NCBI RefSeq assembly: GCF_036013955.1
Contig: NZ_CP107903.1
Location: 8,990,001 to 9,054,000 of the forward strand
DNA from: Streptomyces sp. NBC_00459
GTDB taxonomy: Bacteria > Actinomycetota > Actinomycetes > Streptomycetales > Streptomycetaceae
Direction of reading: 5' to 3'
DNA length: 64,000 bases
Below, in pieces: positions 34,424 through 43,404 of this stretch. The position numbers were made by a program, and so were the translations under genes. The notes beneath the pieces were generated by a model that saw only the letters and a program-made list of their open reading frames with translations, had not been told where the DNA came from and ran no database searches. The number at the start of each line of letters is the position of its first letter. Positions within the stretch are counted from its first letter, which is position 1.

Positions 34424-35935
34424 TCACATGTGGACCACCGGCGCGGCGTTCTCGTCCTGGACCGGGACGCCGGGGCGGTACAGCAGGAAGGTGATCAGGG
34501 CGCCCGCGGCGAAGAAGCCGGCCGACCACCAGAAGGCGGTGGTGTAGCTCTCGATCGTCGACTGGGCCTGGACCAGCTTGTCGGCCGCGTTCCGGCCGGA
34601 CAGATAGTTGGTCGCGGCGCTCGCGGCGAGCGTGCTCAGCAGTGCCGTGCCGATCGAACCGCCCACCTGCTGCATGGTGTTGACCGTCGCGGAGGCCACT
34701 CCCGCGTCCTCGGCGCCGATCCCGCTGGTGGCCAGCTGCATCGCGGGCGGCATGATGGCGCCCATGCCCGCGCCGATCACCAGCAGTTGCGGGAGCACGG
34801 CGGTACTGAAGGACGAGCCGACGCCGATACCGGTCAGCCAGACCATGCCTGCCGCACCGAGGGCGAAGCCTGCCGGGATGATGATCCTGGGGCCGAACCG
34901 GGGCACGAGCATGGTGGTGGACACCTGGGCCGCGACCATCAGGGCCGCCATCATCGGCATGAAGGCCAGGCCGGTCCTGGTCGGACTGAAGCCGAGGTTC
35001 AGCTGCAGGTAGTAGGTGAGGAAGAGGAAGACGCCGAACATCGCGGCACCGGAGATGAGCACGGTGAGGAACGAGGCGGCACGGTCACGGTCCAGCAGGA
35101 CGCGCATCGGCAGCAGCGGGTGCTTGGCCCGCGTCTGCCACCGGGTGAACGCCGCGAGGAGCAGTACGCCCGCGGTGAGGAAGCCCCAGGTCTGCGGCGA
35201 ACTCCAGTCGTGCGTCTCGGCGTTGGAGAAGCCGTAGACGACGGAGAAGAGACCGGCGGAGACCAGCAGTGTGCCCGGGACGTCGATCTTGGAGTTGGCG
35301 GCGTCGCGGTGGTTGCTCAGCAGCATCCAGCCGCCGACGAAGGCCACGACGGCGAAGATCAGGTTCACGTACAGCGTCCAGCGCCAGTCGAGCGCGTCGG
35401 TCAGCAGACCGCCGAGCAGCAGGCCCACCGCGCCGCCGGCTCCGGCGATCGCGCCGTACACGCTGAACGCGCGGGCCTTTTCGCGCGCGTCGGTGAAGGT
35501 CGTGTTGAGGAGCGAGAGCGCGGCGGGTGCGAGCAGTGCGCCGAAGACACCCTGAAGTGCGCGGGCGACGACCAGCATCTCGAAGCCGTTCGCGGCGCCA
35601 CCGAGGACGGAGGCCCCGGCGAATCCGGCGACACCGATGAGGAAGGCGGGCTTGCGGCCGAACAGGTCGGCGATCCGGCCGCCGAGCAGCAGCAGGGAGG
35701 CGAAGGCCAGCGCGTACGCCGTGACGACCCACTGCCGGTTGCCGTCGGAGAAGCCGAGGTCGGCCTGTGCGGAGGGGAGGGCGATGTTCACGATGGTGGC
35801 GTCGAGGACGACCATCAGCTGCGCGATACCGATGATCGCGAGGATCCACCAGCGCTTCGCGTTCGGCGCGGCGGAACCCTTGTCCGTGTCGTGCCCGACG
35901 CCCTTCGGGGCGCCTTCGGTGAGGGACTGTGGCAT
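34424..35935 (-). CDS. MFS drug exporter, DHA2 (14-TM) family
   Basis: A 503-residue major facilitator transporter with about 14 hydrophobic helices. DHA2 signatures are present: motif D-like LDATIVNIALPSAQADL near 44-60, motif A GGRIADLFGRKPAF near 84-98, and motif C-type GAIAGAGGAVGLLLGGLL in the fifth helix near 164-182. It should use the proton gradient to pump small toxic or antibiotic molecules out of the cell. A perfect 15-base dyad of TetR-operator type lies about 90 bases upstream, suggesting repressor-controlled induction, but no TetR gene is next to it. A strong terminator follows the stop. Confidence 0.92.
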   Translation of the reverse strand: MPQSLTEGAPKGVGHDTDKGSAAPNAKRWWILAIIGIAQLMVVLDATIVNIALPSAQADLGFSDGNRQWVVTAYALAFASLLLLGGRIADLFGRKPAFLIGVAGFAGASVLGGAANGFEMLVVARALQGVFGALLAPAALSLLNTTFTDAREKARAFSVYGAIAGAGGAVGLLLGGLLTDALDWRWTLYVNLIFAVVAFVGGWMLLSNHRDAANSKIDVPGTLLVSAGLFSVVYGFSNAETHDWSSPQTWGFLTAGVLLLAAFTRWQTRAKHPLLPMRVLLDRDRAASFLTVLISGAAMFGVFLFLTYYLQLNLGFSPTRTGLAFMPMMAALMVAAQVSTTMLVPRFGPRIIIPAGFALGAAGMVWLTGIGVGSSFSTAVLPQLLVIGAGMGAIMPPAMQLATSGIGAEDAGVASATVNTMQQVGGSIGTALLSTLAASAATNYLSGRNAADKLVQAQSTIESYTTAFWWSAGFFAAGALITFLLYRPGVPVQDENAAPVVHM

Positions 35936-36022
35936 GTGAGCACACTCCAGGGAAGGTCGCTCTGAAGCGGAGCGACGAGTGGTGACGGAAGGCGAAGGAG
36001 ACCGGAGGTAACGAGTATGTAA

Positions 36023-36037
36023 ACGAAACGGTTTCGT
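36023..36037. promoter_or_regulatory. TetR-type operator candidate before the MFS pump
   Basis: ACGAAAC-G-GTTTCGT: perfect 7-base arms around one base, about 90 bases upstream of the MFS start, in the divergent region shared with the hydrolase gene at 36117. Such dyads are typical TetR-family repressor sites for export pumps. Confidence 0.6.
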
Positions 36038-36078
36038 ACTCCAGGCCTTCGAGACTAGACCACTTTCATCGAAACGGC

Positions 36079-36103
36079 AAAGTATCGATACGGGAAAGTA
36101 TCG
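36079..36103. promoter_or_regulatory. Repeated AAAGTATCG boxes and GTATCGATAC palindrome
   Basis: AAAGTATCG occurs at 36079 and 36095, 16 bases apart, and the first is part of the perfect palindrome GTATCGATAC (36082-36091). They sit directly before the ribosome site of the hydrolase gene at 36117. Binding by a second regulator is a reasonable guess. Confidence 0.45.
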
Positions 36104-36116
36104 CTAGGGAGGATGT

Positions 36117-36974
36117 GTGGACGTGAGCAGCGGCAGGCTGACGGTCGACGACGGGGCCGAGCTGTACTACGAGGTACGCGGGGCCGGCCCGGCCCTGCTG
36201 ATGATCAGCGGCGCCGGGGGAGACGCCGGCTACTACTCCGGGATCGCCGAAGGCCTCGCCGACGCCTTCACGGTGATCACCTTCGACCGGCGCGGCAACT
36301 CCCGCAGCACAGGTGGCGGCGTCGCTCCCATGGCGCTGTCGCGGCAGGCCGCCGACGCCCGCGCGCTCGTCGCCGAACTGGCGGGCGGCCGGGCCCTGGT
36401 CTTCGGCAACAGCGGCGGCGCGATCATCGGGCTGACCCTGGCCGCGCGCCACCCGGAGTGCCTGGTGGGCCTCATCGCCCATGAACCGCCCGCCGTGAAC
36501 GTGCTCCCAGGCGACGATCCCGGGCGCGGTTTCTTCGCCGAAGTGGCCGCCCGGTACGCGGCGGGCGGTGCCCCGGCGGCGGGCCGCCGCTTCGGCGAGA
36601 CGGTCCGCGGCGAGGGCTCCTACCGCTGGCCCACCGACCTGTGGGAACGCTTCCTCGGCAACGCCGAGCACCTCTTCGGCCATGAATGGCCCGCTTTCGC
36701 CGCCTTCCAACCCGATGAAGCGGCCCTGCGGGCGGCCCCGTTCCCCATCGTCCTGGGCGCCGGTGCGGACGACCGGGGCACGTACTACGCCCGGCCGTCG
36801 GTCGAGATCGCCCGTCGGCTCGCCGTGCCGTGGGTGGAGTTCCCCGGCATCCACATGGAGTTCCTGCGCAACCCGGCCCTCTTCGCGGCGGCACTGCGGG
36901 TACTGGCGACGCAGATGTACGCCGTCGGCGGCCGGGTTCCGGAACTGTGGCGGGGCGAACCGGAGGCACCCTGA
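36117..36974 (+). CDS. Alpha/beta hydrolase
   Basis: A 285-residue alpha/beta hydrolase. LLMISGAGGDAGYY forms the oxyanion loop, TFDRRGNSRSTGG follows strand 4, and the nucleophile elbow is VFGNSGGAIIGL near 100-110. The acid residue is probably in LGAGADDRGT near 222, and the final His in FPGIHMEFL near 247. Start GTG 36117. A second GTG at 36123 is better spaced from the GGGAGG at 36107. It is divergent from the MFS pump and they share a short region with two kinds of operator-like repeats, so both may respond to the same toxic compound, which this enzyme could modify. That link is inferred. Confidence 0.85.
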   Translation: MDVSSGRLTVDDGAELYYEVRGAGPALLMISGAGGDAGYYSGIAEGLADAFTVITFDRRGNSRSTGGGVAPMALSRQAADARALVAELAGGRALVFGNSGGAIIGLTLAARHPECLVGLIAHEPPAVNVLPGDDPGRGFFAEVAARYAAGGAPAAGRRFGETVRGEGSYRWPTDLWERFLGNAEHLFGHEWPAFAAFQPDEAALRAAPFPIVLGAGADDRGTYYARPSVEIARRLAVPWVEFPGIHMEFLRNPALFAAALRVLATQMYAVGGRVPELWRGEPEAP

Positions 36975-37213
36975 AGCTTCCCGGTGACTCGCGCCCCGCA
37001 GTGCGGACGTGGCCCCTGCGGCGGGCGTTCGGCGCGAGAAGGTGTCACGGGCCCTCGACGACGAGCTCTGCGTCTGCGACGAGTCCGGCTCATACGGAGC
37101 GCTGTTCCACCCGTGAGCCCGGCGGTTCACGTCCGTCCCGCGGACCATGACGCCTCCCCGCCGGTCCCGGCGACCTCTGTCGTCCTTGCAGATGTCCCGG
37201 AGGGGCCTGCCGA

Positions 37214-40030
37214 CTACGCCAGCTGCCTTCGCACCAGTTCGTGCAGCCGGCCGCCCGTGTCCGCGAGCAGTTGGGCCGGGGGGCCCTGCTGGGCGACCCT
37301 GCCGTCCTCCATCACGATCACCCGGTCCGCGTCCAGCACCGTCGACAGACGGTGGGCGATCACGATCCGGGTGGCGTTCAGGGCGCGGGTGCTCTCGATG
37401 ACCGTGCGCTGCGTCTCGTTGTCCAGGGCGCTGGTCGCCTCGTCGAAGAAGAGGATGCGCGGCCTGCGGATCAGCGCCTGCGCGATCATCAGCCGCTGTC
37501 GCTGGCCGCCGGAGATCGCACCGCTGCCCTGAACGATGGTGTGCAGGCCCATCGGCATCCGCCTGATGTCCTCGGCCAGACCCGCCATCTCGGCGGCGGC
37601 CAGCGCCTCCTCCGGTGTGTAGGGCTCGGTGCCGCAGATGACGTCCAGGATCGAACCCGTCATCGGCTGGGCGTGCTGGAGCACCACCCCGCACTGGCGG
37701 CGTACGGCCGACTGGTCGAGCGCGCCCAGGTCCTGACCGTCGTACAGCACACTGCCCGAGACCGGTTTGTCGAAGCCGATCAGCAGGCGCAGCAGGGTCG
37801 ACTTGCCGCAGCCGCTGGGGCCGACGATCGCCACGAACTCGCCCGCCCGCACCTGGAAGGACACGTCGTCCAGGACGAGCGGGCCGTCGTCCGCGTAGCG
37901 GAAGGAGAGCCGGCGGGCCTCGATCGCACCGGTCAGCACACCCGGCCGGGTGCTCGCGAGGCGTACTTCCGGGGTCGCCTCCAACACCGGCTTGATCTCC
38001 TCGTACAGCGGGAGCGCGGCCACGCCGGAGACGAAGGCGCCGGTCAGCTGGGTGACCGAGGTCAGGAGCATCGTCACCGAGGTGTTGAAGGTGAGGAAGG
38101 CCGACGCCGACATCTCGCCGCGCGCCGGACCCGCGAGCAGCATGAACATCACCAGGGTGCAGACCGGCAGGTACACCGCGCCCAGCACGGTCGTGAGGTT
38201 CTTGATGCGGCCGACCTTCTGCTGGAGCTCGCGGCTGCGCGCGAACTCGCCCGCCCAGGCCGCGTACGCGTAGTTCTCGGCCGCCGCGACCCGCAGTTTG
38301 GGCAGACCGCGCAGGGTCTGGAAGGCCTGGTTGTTCAGCTTGTTGGAGAGCACGATCAGGCGCCGCTGCCAGCGGACCTGCCATAGACCGAGCCCGAGGA
38401 ACACGGTGGCGATCACCACGAGCATGCCGACCGCCGCCAGCGCCATCGGGACGCTGTACCAGAGGAGAAGGCCCAGGTTCATCGCCGCGACCGTGACCGA
38501 CTGCGTGACGACCGGGGCGACTCCCGCCAGCAGCTTGCGGATCGCGCTGATGCCCATCGCCGCACTCGCCAGCTCACCGGTCGAGCGCTCGGTGAAGAAC
38601 TTCGTCGGCAGGCGCAACAACCGGTCCCAGACGGCCGGTTGGAGCGTCGCCTCGATACGGCCCTCCATCCGGAGCAGGGTGAGGTTCTGCAGCAGCATGA
38701 AGGCCGCCGTCACCACACTGCTGATCATCACGGCCAGACAGAACTGCACGATCAGCGCGGTCTGCGCCTTCGGCACGAACTCGCCGAGCACCTTGCCGGT
38801 GGCGACGGGCACCAGCGCGCCGATGGCGATCGTCACCAGGCTGCTCAGCAGCAGGTTCACCACATCGCCCCGGCTGCCGCCCATGCTGAACCGGAGAAGT
38901 CGCAGCGGGGTCATTCCGCGTTCGGGCAGCGGGCGGTAGAACATCACCGCCCGCTCCTCGAACTCCGCCGCGTTCGCCTTCTCCACCGGTGTCTCGCGCC
39001 CCGACGAGGGGTGCACGGCCACATAGCCGCCGCGTCGCCACAGCAGCGCGACCGGGGCGCCCGACAGACTCCGGTGGCCGATCAGCGGGCCGACGTTGTC
39101 GTGCCACCAGCGCCCGTCGAGCCGGACGGCCCGGGTGCGGACCCGGGAGGCGAGAGCGATCCGTTCGACCGGGTCGAGCCGGTCGCTCTCGGTGCCGCTC
39201 TGCGCGGGCTCGGCGAGCGTGATCCCGGCAGCCTCGGCCACCAGCTTGCAGGCCGCGTACGTCGCGTCGGCGTCGGCGGCGGTCGTGCGCTTCGCCGACG
39301 GCCTGCCGATCGACGCCAGCAGCGTCCGGTCGGCCTGGGCACGGACGGCCTCACCCGCCTTGATACCGGCCGCCGTACGGGTCTCGTGGCTGCGTTCCAG
39401 CTGCTCGATCCACCGGTCGAGGGTGGCGAGCAGCCGGTACTGCTGGTCGACCATGCCCTGCCAGACCCCGGGGTCCATCAGCAGATCCGAGGCGGCCTCC
39501 GCCCCGTACAGCGACCCGTACTGGACGCTGCCCGGCGGGACCTGCATCCAGAACACGTCGTCGTCGGTCGGTGCGGCGGCCCGTTCCGAGGCCATCGGCG
39601 CCTGGAAGAGGATCGACAGGCCACGGCCGACGCCCAGGGCGAGGGCGTACTCCAGCGGGCTCGTCGCCGGGGGCACGTACTGGGCGTTGCCGTACTCGTC
39701 GTACGACCAGGTCTCCGTGCCCGGTGACTGATAGAGCTCGCGCAGGCCGATGCGGTGCACCACGCAGTCGCGCACCGGGCGGGCGACCAGCGTGTGGTCC
39801 GGTCCGGCGACCGGGCCGAGCAGCAGCGCGCCCGCCTCCAGCCGGCCGATGTGGTGCCACTGGCCCTGCTCCAACGCGTCCACCGCGTACAGGTCGAGCG
39901 CGCCCGACGCGACCAGCCACAGCACCTGCGGGCCTTCGAGATCGAGGCGGCCCTGGCCGGACAGGTCGAACCGCGTCCCCATCTGCCCGAGCGCGCTCAG
40001 GACGACATCACCGTCGTGGACCGTCGTCAT
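37214..40030 (-). CDS. NHLM-type bacteriocin export ABC transporter, ATP-binding/permease
   Basis: A 938-residue ABC half-transporter with a long N-terminal extension, matching the third component of NHLM bacteriocin systems. Residues 1-130 resemble a cyclic-nucleotide-binding-type beta barrel (QVLWLVASGALDLYAV, GRLEAGALLLGP). Residues about 400-660 are the six-helix membrane domain, and the ATPase follows: Walker A GPSGCGKST near 715, signature SGGQRQRL near 815, Walker B ILFFDEATSAL near 835. No C39 peptidase here. Start ATG 40030, one base after the stop of the peptidase-ABC gene, so translation is coupled. It probably pairs with that protein to form the export machine for the GG-leader peptide at 43186. 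Confidence 0.9.
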   Translation of the reverse strand: MTTVHDGDVVLSALGQMGTRFDLSGQGRLDLEGPQVLWLVASGALDLYAVDALEQGQWHHIGRLEAGALLLGPVAGPDHTLVARPVRDCVVHRIGLRELYQSPGTETWSYDEYGNAQYVPPATSPLEYALALGVGRGLSILFQAPMASERAAAPTDDDVFWMQVPPGSVQYGSLYGAEAASDLLMDPGVWQGMVDQQYRLLATLDRWIEQLERSHETRTAAGIKAGEAVRAQADRTLLASIGRPSAKRTTAADADATYAACKLVAEAAGITLAEPAQSGTESDRLDPVERIALASRVRTRAVRLDGRWWHDNVGPLIGHRSLSGAPVALLWRRGGYVAVHPSSGRETPVEKANAAEFEERAVMFYRPLPERGMTPLRLLRFSMGGSRGDVVNLLLSSLVTIAIGALVPVATGKVLGEFVPKAQTALIVQFCLAVMISSVVTAAFMLLQNLTLLRMEGRIEATLQPAVWDRLLRLPTKFFTERSTGELASAAMGISAIRKLLAGVAPVVTQSVTVAAMNLGLLLWYSVPMALAAVGMLVVIATVFLGLGLWQVRWQRRLIVLSNKLNNQAFQTLRGLPKLRVAAAENYAYAAWAGEFARSRELQQKVGRIKNLTTVLGAVYLPVCTLVMFMLLAGPARGEMSASAFLTFNTSVTMLLTSVTQLTGAFVSGVAALPLYEEIKPVLEATPEVRLASTRPGVLTGAIEARRLSFRYADDGPLVLDDVSFQVRAGEFVAIVGPSGCGKSTLLRLLIGFDKPVSGSVLYDGQDLGALDQSAVRRQCGVVLQHAQPMTGSILDVICGTEPYTPEEALAAAEMAGLAEDIRRMPMGLHTIVQGSGAISGGQRQRLMIAQALIRRPRILFFDEATSALDNETQRTVIESTRALNATRIVIAHRLSTVLDADRVIVMEDGRVAQQGPPAQLLADTGGRLHELVRRQLA

Positions 40031-40031
40031 C

Positions 40032-42254
40032 TCATCGCTCCCTGACCAGCTCGGCGTACGCCCCACCGGCTGCCACCAGGGCGTCGTGCCGCCCGCGTTC
40101 CACGATCGTGCCGTGCTGGAGCACGACGATCTCGTCGCTGTCGCGCACGGTGGAGAGCCGGTGCGCGATCACCACACAGGCGCAGCCGCGCTTGCGCAGG
40201 TTGTCGATCACCGTCTGCTCGGTCTCCGCGTCCAGTGCGCTGGTCACCTCGTCGAGGACGAGAATGCTCGGGTTGCGCACCAACGCCCGCGCGATCTCCA
40301 GACGTTGGCGCTGCCCGCCGGAGAAGTTCCGCCCGTCCTGCTCGACCCGGCTGTGGATCCCGCCCGGCCGACGCGTGATGACGTCGTACAGCGCCGCGTC
40401 CTCAAGGGCCGCCACCACCGACTCGTCCGGGATCGACGGATCCCACAGCGCCACGTTGTCGCGGACGCTGCCCTCGAAGAGGAACACGTCCTGGTCGACG
40501 AAGGAGACCGAGGCCGCCAACGCACCGCGCGGAATGTCCTCCAGGCGCTGCCCGTCGATACGGATGACGCCCTCCCAGGGCACGTACAGACCCGAAATCA
40601 GCCTGGAGACCGTCGACTTGCCGCTGCCGGAGCCACCCACCAGCGCCACCTGCCGACCCGGACCGACCGTCAGGTCGAAGCCCGACAGCAGCGGCTTGTC
40701 GAGCGGGCTGTAGCCGAAGGTGATGTCCTGGAGCTCGACGTGGCCGTGCAGCCGCCGCGTCGAGTCACCGCCGCCCGGGCGGGCGTACAGCGGATCCGCC
40801 TGGAAGTTCTCGACGTCCTTGAGACGCGCCACGTCCGCCGCGAAGTCCTGGATACGGCCCGCCACCCCGTTGAGGCGGGTCAGCGGCGCGGTGAAACGCG
40901 TGACCAGGGACTGGAACGCCACCAGCAGACCGACGGAGATACCGCCCTCGACGGCCCGCATCCCGCCGATCCACAGGATCAGCGCGCTGTTCAGCGTCGC
41001 CAGCGTCGGCGCCACCACCCCCAGCCAGGCGCTCGGCACCCCGAGCCGCTGCTGCTCCTCCAGCGTGGTCGCGTGCTGCCCGGCCCACTTGCGGAAGTAG
41101 CCCTCCTCGCCGCCGGTCGCCTTCATCGTCTCGATCAACTGGAGCCCGGAGTAGGCCGTGTTGGTCAACCGGGCGTTGTCCGCACGCAGTTTCGCGGTAC
41201 GGGTCGCGCGCAACCGGATCACCACCCGCATGGCCACGATGTTGAGCAGCGCCACGCCGATGCCGACGGCCGTGAGCTGTGGGTCGTACGTGTAGAGGAG
41301 CACGGCGTACAGCACGACGACGATCGCGTCGACGCCCGCCGCCGCGAGGTCGCGGGCCAGTGTCTCGGACACCGCGTCGTTCGACTGGAGGCGCTGGACC
41401 AGGTCGGCCGGGCTGCGCTGGGAGAAGAAGGTGACCGGGAGGCGCAGCAGATGACGCAGGAAGCGCGCGCTGCTCAGGGTCGAGGAGATGATGCGGCCGT
41501 GCAGCAGGTTCGCCTGCTGCAGCCAGGTCAGCACGAGCGTCAGCGCCACGCACGCGCCCATCGACGCGAACAGCACCTCCAGCATCGACGTCTGACCGCC
41601 GATCAGGAACGTGTCGATGTAGGTGCGGCTGAGCGCGGGCATCGCGGCGCCCACCGCGACCAGCAGCAGACTCGCCAGGATCGCGGCGGGCATCGTGCCC
41701 GAAGTACCGCGCAGCCGGGCCGGCACGGCGCCCAGGACACCCGGCTTGCGTCCGCCCCGCTCGAAGTCGGGGCCGGGCTCCATGACGAGGACGACACCGG
41801 TGAAACTGGAGTCGAAGTCCTCCATCGGCACGAACCGGCGGCCCTTGCCGGGGTCGTTGATGTACACCCCGCGCCTGCCGAGGCGGCGCCCCATGCCGTC
41901 GAGGACGACGTAGTGGTTGAACTCCCAGAACAGGATCGCGGGCGCGTTCACCTCGGCGAGCGCGGCCGTGTCCATCTGCATGCCCTTGGCCGTCAGGCCG
42001 TAACTCCGGGCCGCCTTGAGGAGGTTGCTGGCGCGCGAGCCGTCCCGCGAGACACCGCAGGCGATGCGCAGCTCTTCGAGGGGGATGTGCCGCCCGTAGT
42101 GCCCGAGGACCATGGCGAGCGAGGCCGCGCCGCATTCCACGGCCTCCATCTGGAGAACCGTCGGGGTGCGTACGGACCTGCCGCTGCCCTTCGGAACCGT
42201 GCGGCGGGGCGGGGCCGAGCGGCGCTTGGCCCGGGAGTTCGGAGCGGCACTCAC
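40032..42254 (-). CDS. NHLM-type C39 peptidase/ABC bacteriocin exporter
   Basis: A 740-residue bifunctional peptidase-exporter. The N-terminal C39 papain-like domain has the catalytic Cys in LQMEAVECGAASLAMVLGHYG near 41, the His in FNHYVVLDGMG near 110 and the Asp in INDPGKGRR near 130, so it should cut leaders after a double glycine. The membrane domain follows, then the ATPase: Walker A GGSGSGKST near 535, signature FSGGQRQRLEIA near 630, Walker B ILVLDEVTSALD near 650. Start GTG 42254 overlaps the stop of the HlyD gene by four bases (GTGA). It processes and exports the peptide encoded at 43186. This pairing is inferred from the order of genes. Confidence 0.93.
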   Translation of the reverse strand: MSAAPNSRAKRRSAPPRRTVPKGSGRSVRTPTVLQMEAVECGAASLAMVLGHYGRHIPLEELRIACGVSRDGSRASNLLKAARSYGLTAKGMQMDTAALAEVNAPAILFWEFNHYVVLDGMGRRLGRRGVYINDPGKGRRFVPMEDFDSSFTGVVLVMEPGPDFERGGRKPGVLGAVPARLRGTSGTMPAAILASLLLVAVGAAMPALSRTYIDTFLIGGQTSMLEVLFASMGACVALTLVLTWLQQANLLHGRIISSTLSSARFLRHLLRLPVTFFSQRSPADLVQRLQSNDAVSETLARDLAAAGVDAIVVVLYAVLLYTYDPQLTAVGIGVALLNIVAMRVVIRLRATRTAKLRADNARLTNTAYSGLQLIETMKATGGEEGYFRKWAGQHATTLEEQQRLGVPSAWLGVVAPTLATLNSALILWIGGMRAVEGGISVGLLVAFQSLVTRFTAPLTRLNGVAGRIQDFAADVARLKDVENFQADPLYARPGGGDSTRRLHGHVELQDITFGYSPLDKPLLSGFDLTVGPGRQVALVGGSGSGKSTVSRLISGLYVPWEGVIRIDGQRLEDIPRGALAASVSFVDQDVFLFEGSVRDNVALWDPSIPDESVVAALEDAALYDVITRRPGGIHSRVEQDGRNFSGGQRQRLEIARALVRNPSILVLDEVTSALDAETEQTVIDNLRKRGCACVVIAHRLSTVRDSDEIVVLQHGTIVERGRHDALVAAGGAYAELVRER

Positions 42255-43057
42255 GGCAGCAGCCAATCGACGGGACGCTGGTCGGCCAGCCGGATCGAGC
42301 CCGAGGCCAGGGTCATGGAGGTGAGCGCGAACGGCGGCCCCTCGGCAGAGGACCACTTGTAACCGCTCTTCGTGGCCGACGACTTGTCCAGCTCCACCAG
42401 CACGGCGACCGGCCTGCCCTTCTTGGTGAACTGTTCGCCCAGCTGGCTGTCACCGAGGAACGCGCCGATCTGCTGCTCGGTCTGGGCGGCCCGGTCCACC
42501 GACTTCACATGGCCGCGCAGCACCCCGTACTGCTGGGTGGGCGCGGTCTGGACGGTCAGGTCGACGGCCGCGTTCGAGGGGATCGTGGCTGCGTTCTCGG
42601 CCGGGACGTACACCGTCGCGTACAGCGGGTCGCTCGCACGGGCGACCTTCTCGATGGCCGCGATGTTCGTGCCCGTGCCGACGATCTGGCCGATCGTGGC
42701 GGCGAGCGCGGTGAGCCGGCCCGCGGCGACCGAGCGGACGACCGACTCGCCGGAGGCCGTACGGACCTTCAGCACAGGGGCGTTGGCGGGCAGCCGGGCG
42801 CCCTCCTCGGCGAGGACCGCGGTGATCTGGCCGGATACGGGGCTCTGCAGGACGTAACTGCCCTCCCCGTGCGTGAGGATGGCTGGCGCGCTGACCGTCG
42901 AGGAGACGGATCCCGTCACCGCCCACACGGACGCGGCGGCCATGACGACGACCGTGACGGCGAGGACCAGCCAGCCCTGAGGGCGCGCGAAGCGCACCGG
43001 AAGGTCCAGCTCCTCGGCCGACTGGAGCTTGGCGAGGGCCTGTTGGCGGAACTGCAC
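42251..43057 (-). CDS. HlyD-like adaptor, NHLM bacteriocin secretion protein
   Basis: A 268-residue membrane-fusion protein. A short cytoplasmic start (QFRQQALAKLQSAEELDLP) is followed by one transmembrane helix (WLVLAVTVVVMAAASVWAV, about 28-46) and a lipoyl/barrel domain (YVLQSPVSGQITAVLAEEGARLPANAPVLKV, then SVAAGRLTALAATIGQIVG). It matches the secretion-protein component of NHLM systems. In a Gram-positive cell it would extend the ABC exporter across the wall side. The start is taken at GTG 43057 (GAGGGAAA before); GTG 43072 is five codons earlier. The stop overlaps the next start by four bases. Confidence 0.88.
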   Translation of the reverse strand: MQFRQQALAKLQSAEELDLPVRFARPQGWLVLAVTVVVMAAASVWAVTGSVSSTVSAPAILTHGEGSYVLQSPVSGQITAVLAEEGARLPANAPVLKVRTASGESVVRSVAAGRLTALAATIGQIVGTGTNIAAIEKVARASDPLYATVYVPAENAATIPSNAAVDLTVQTAPTQQYGVLRGHVKSVDRAAQTEQQIGAFLGDSQLGEQFTKKGRPVAVLVELDKSSATKSGYKWSSAEGPPFALTSMTLASGSIRLADQRPVDWLLP

Positions 43058-43134
43058 GGGACTTTCCCTCACCTGCGAGCGGATGAATACCGGCGGTGAA
43101 CGAACCGCGTATCAGCGCAGCGCCCGGCACCCGA

Positions 43135-43167
43135 GAGTCCCGGAACCGGTGAACGGTTCCGGGACTC
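43135..43167 (-). terminator. Hairpin between GG-leader precursor and exporter genes
   Basis: GAGTCCCGGAACC and its exact complement form a 13-bp stem with a 7-base loop, 18 bases past the precursor stop and about 78 bases before the HlyD start. It is likely a partial terminator that makes precursor mRNA far more abundant than exporter mRNA. Confidence 0.72.
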
Positions 43168-43185
43168 AGCGGCGCAAGGCGTCGA

Positions 43186-43404
43186 TCAGAGACCGGCGAC
43201 CAGGCCGGTGACCGCACCGGTGTTCAGGCCGGTGAGGCCCTCGACCGTGCCGGTGACCGTGCCGACCAGCGGGAGCGCGCCGGGGGCAACGCTGTCCACC
43301 AGGTTCGTGACGGTGCCGACGGCGTGCAGGGACAGACCGCCGGAGACGGCGTCGAGAGCGGCGTCCGACAGCTCGGCGGTCTCAACCTGGGGGGTGGAGT
43401 TCAT
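43186..43404 (-). CDS. Double-glycine leader peptide precursor, cysteine-free
   Basis: A 72-residue precursor. Residues 1-23 form a leader with the exporter signature ELSDAALDAVSGG, ending in a double glycine for C39 cleavage. The 49-residue core begins LSLHAVGTVTNLVDSV and is rich in Val, Thr, Gly and Leu with recurring TVT/VTG units. It has no Cys, so it cannot form lanthionine or disulfide bonds, and few charges, so it is probably membrane-active or self-assembling. Start ATG 43404 with GGGAAG just before. GTG/ATG options upstream give a longer leader. It is first in the operon of HlyD, C39-ABC and NHLM-ABC genes. The family name is not known to me, and no modification enzyme is adjacent. 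Confidence 0.8.
   Translation of the reverse strand: MNSTPQVETAELSDAALDAVSGGLSLHAVGTVTNLVDSVAPGALPLVGTVTGTVEGLTGLNTGAVTGLVAGL

Noticed and set aside
37042..37116. A 24-residue plus-strand small reading frame (MSRALDDELCVCDESG start)
   Set aside because: It has a weak ribosome-like GAGAAG and an interesting Cys-Val-Cys, but no leader or neighbour relation to the exporter, and its length is within chance in this GC content.
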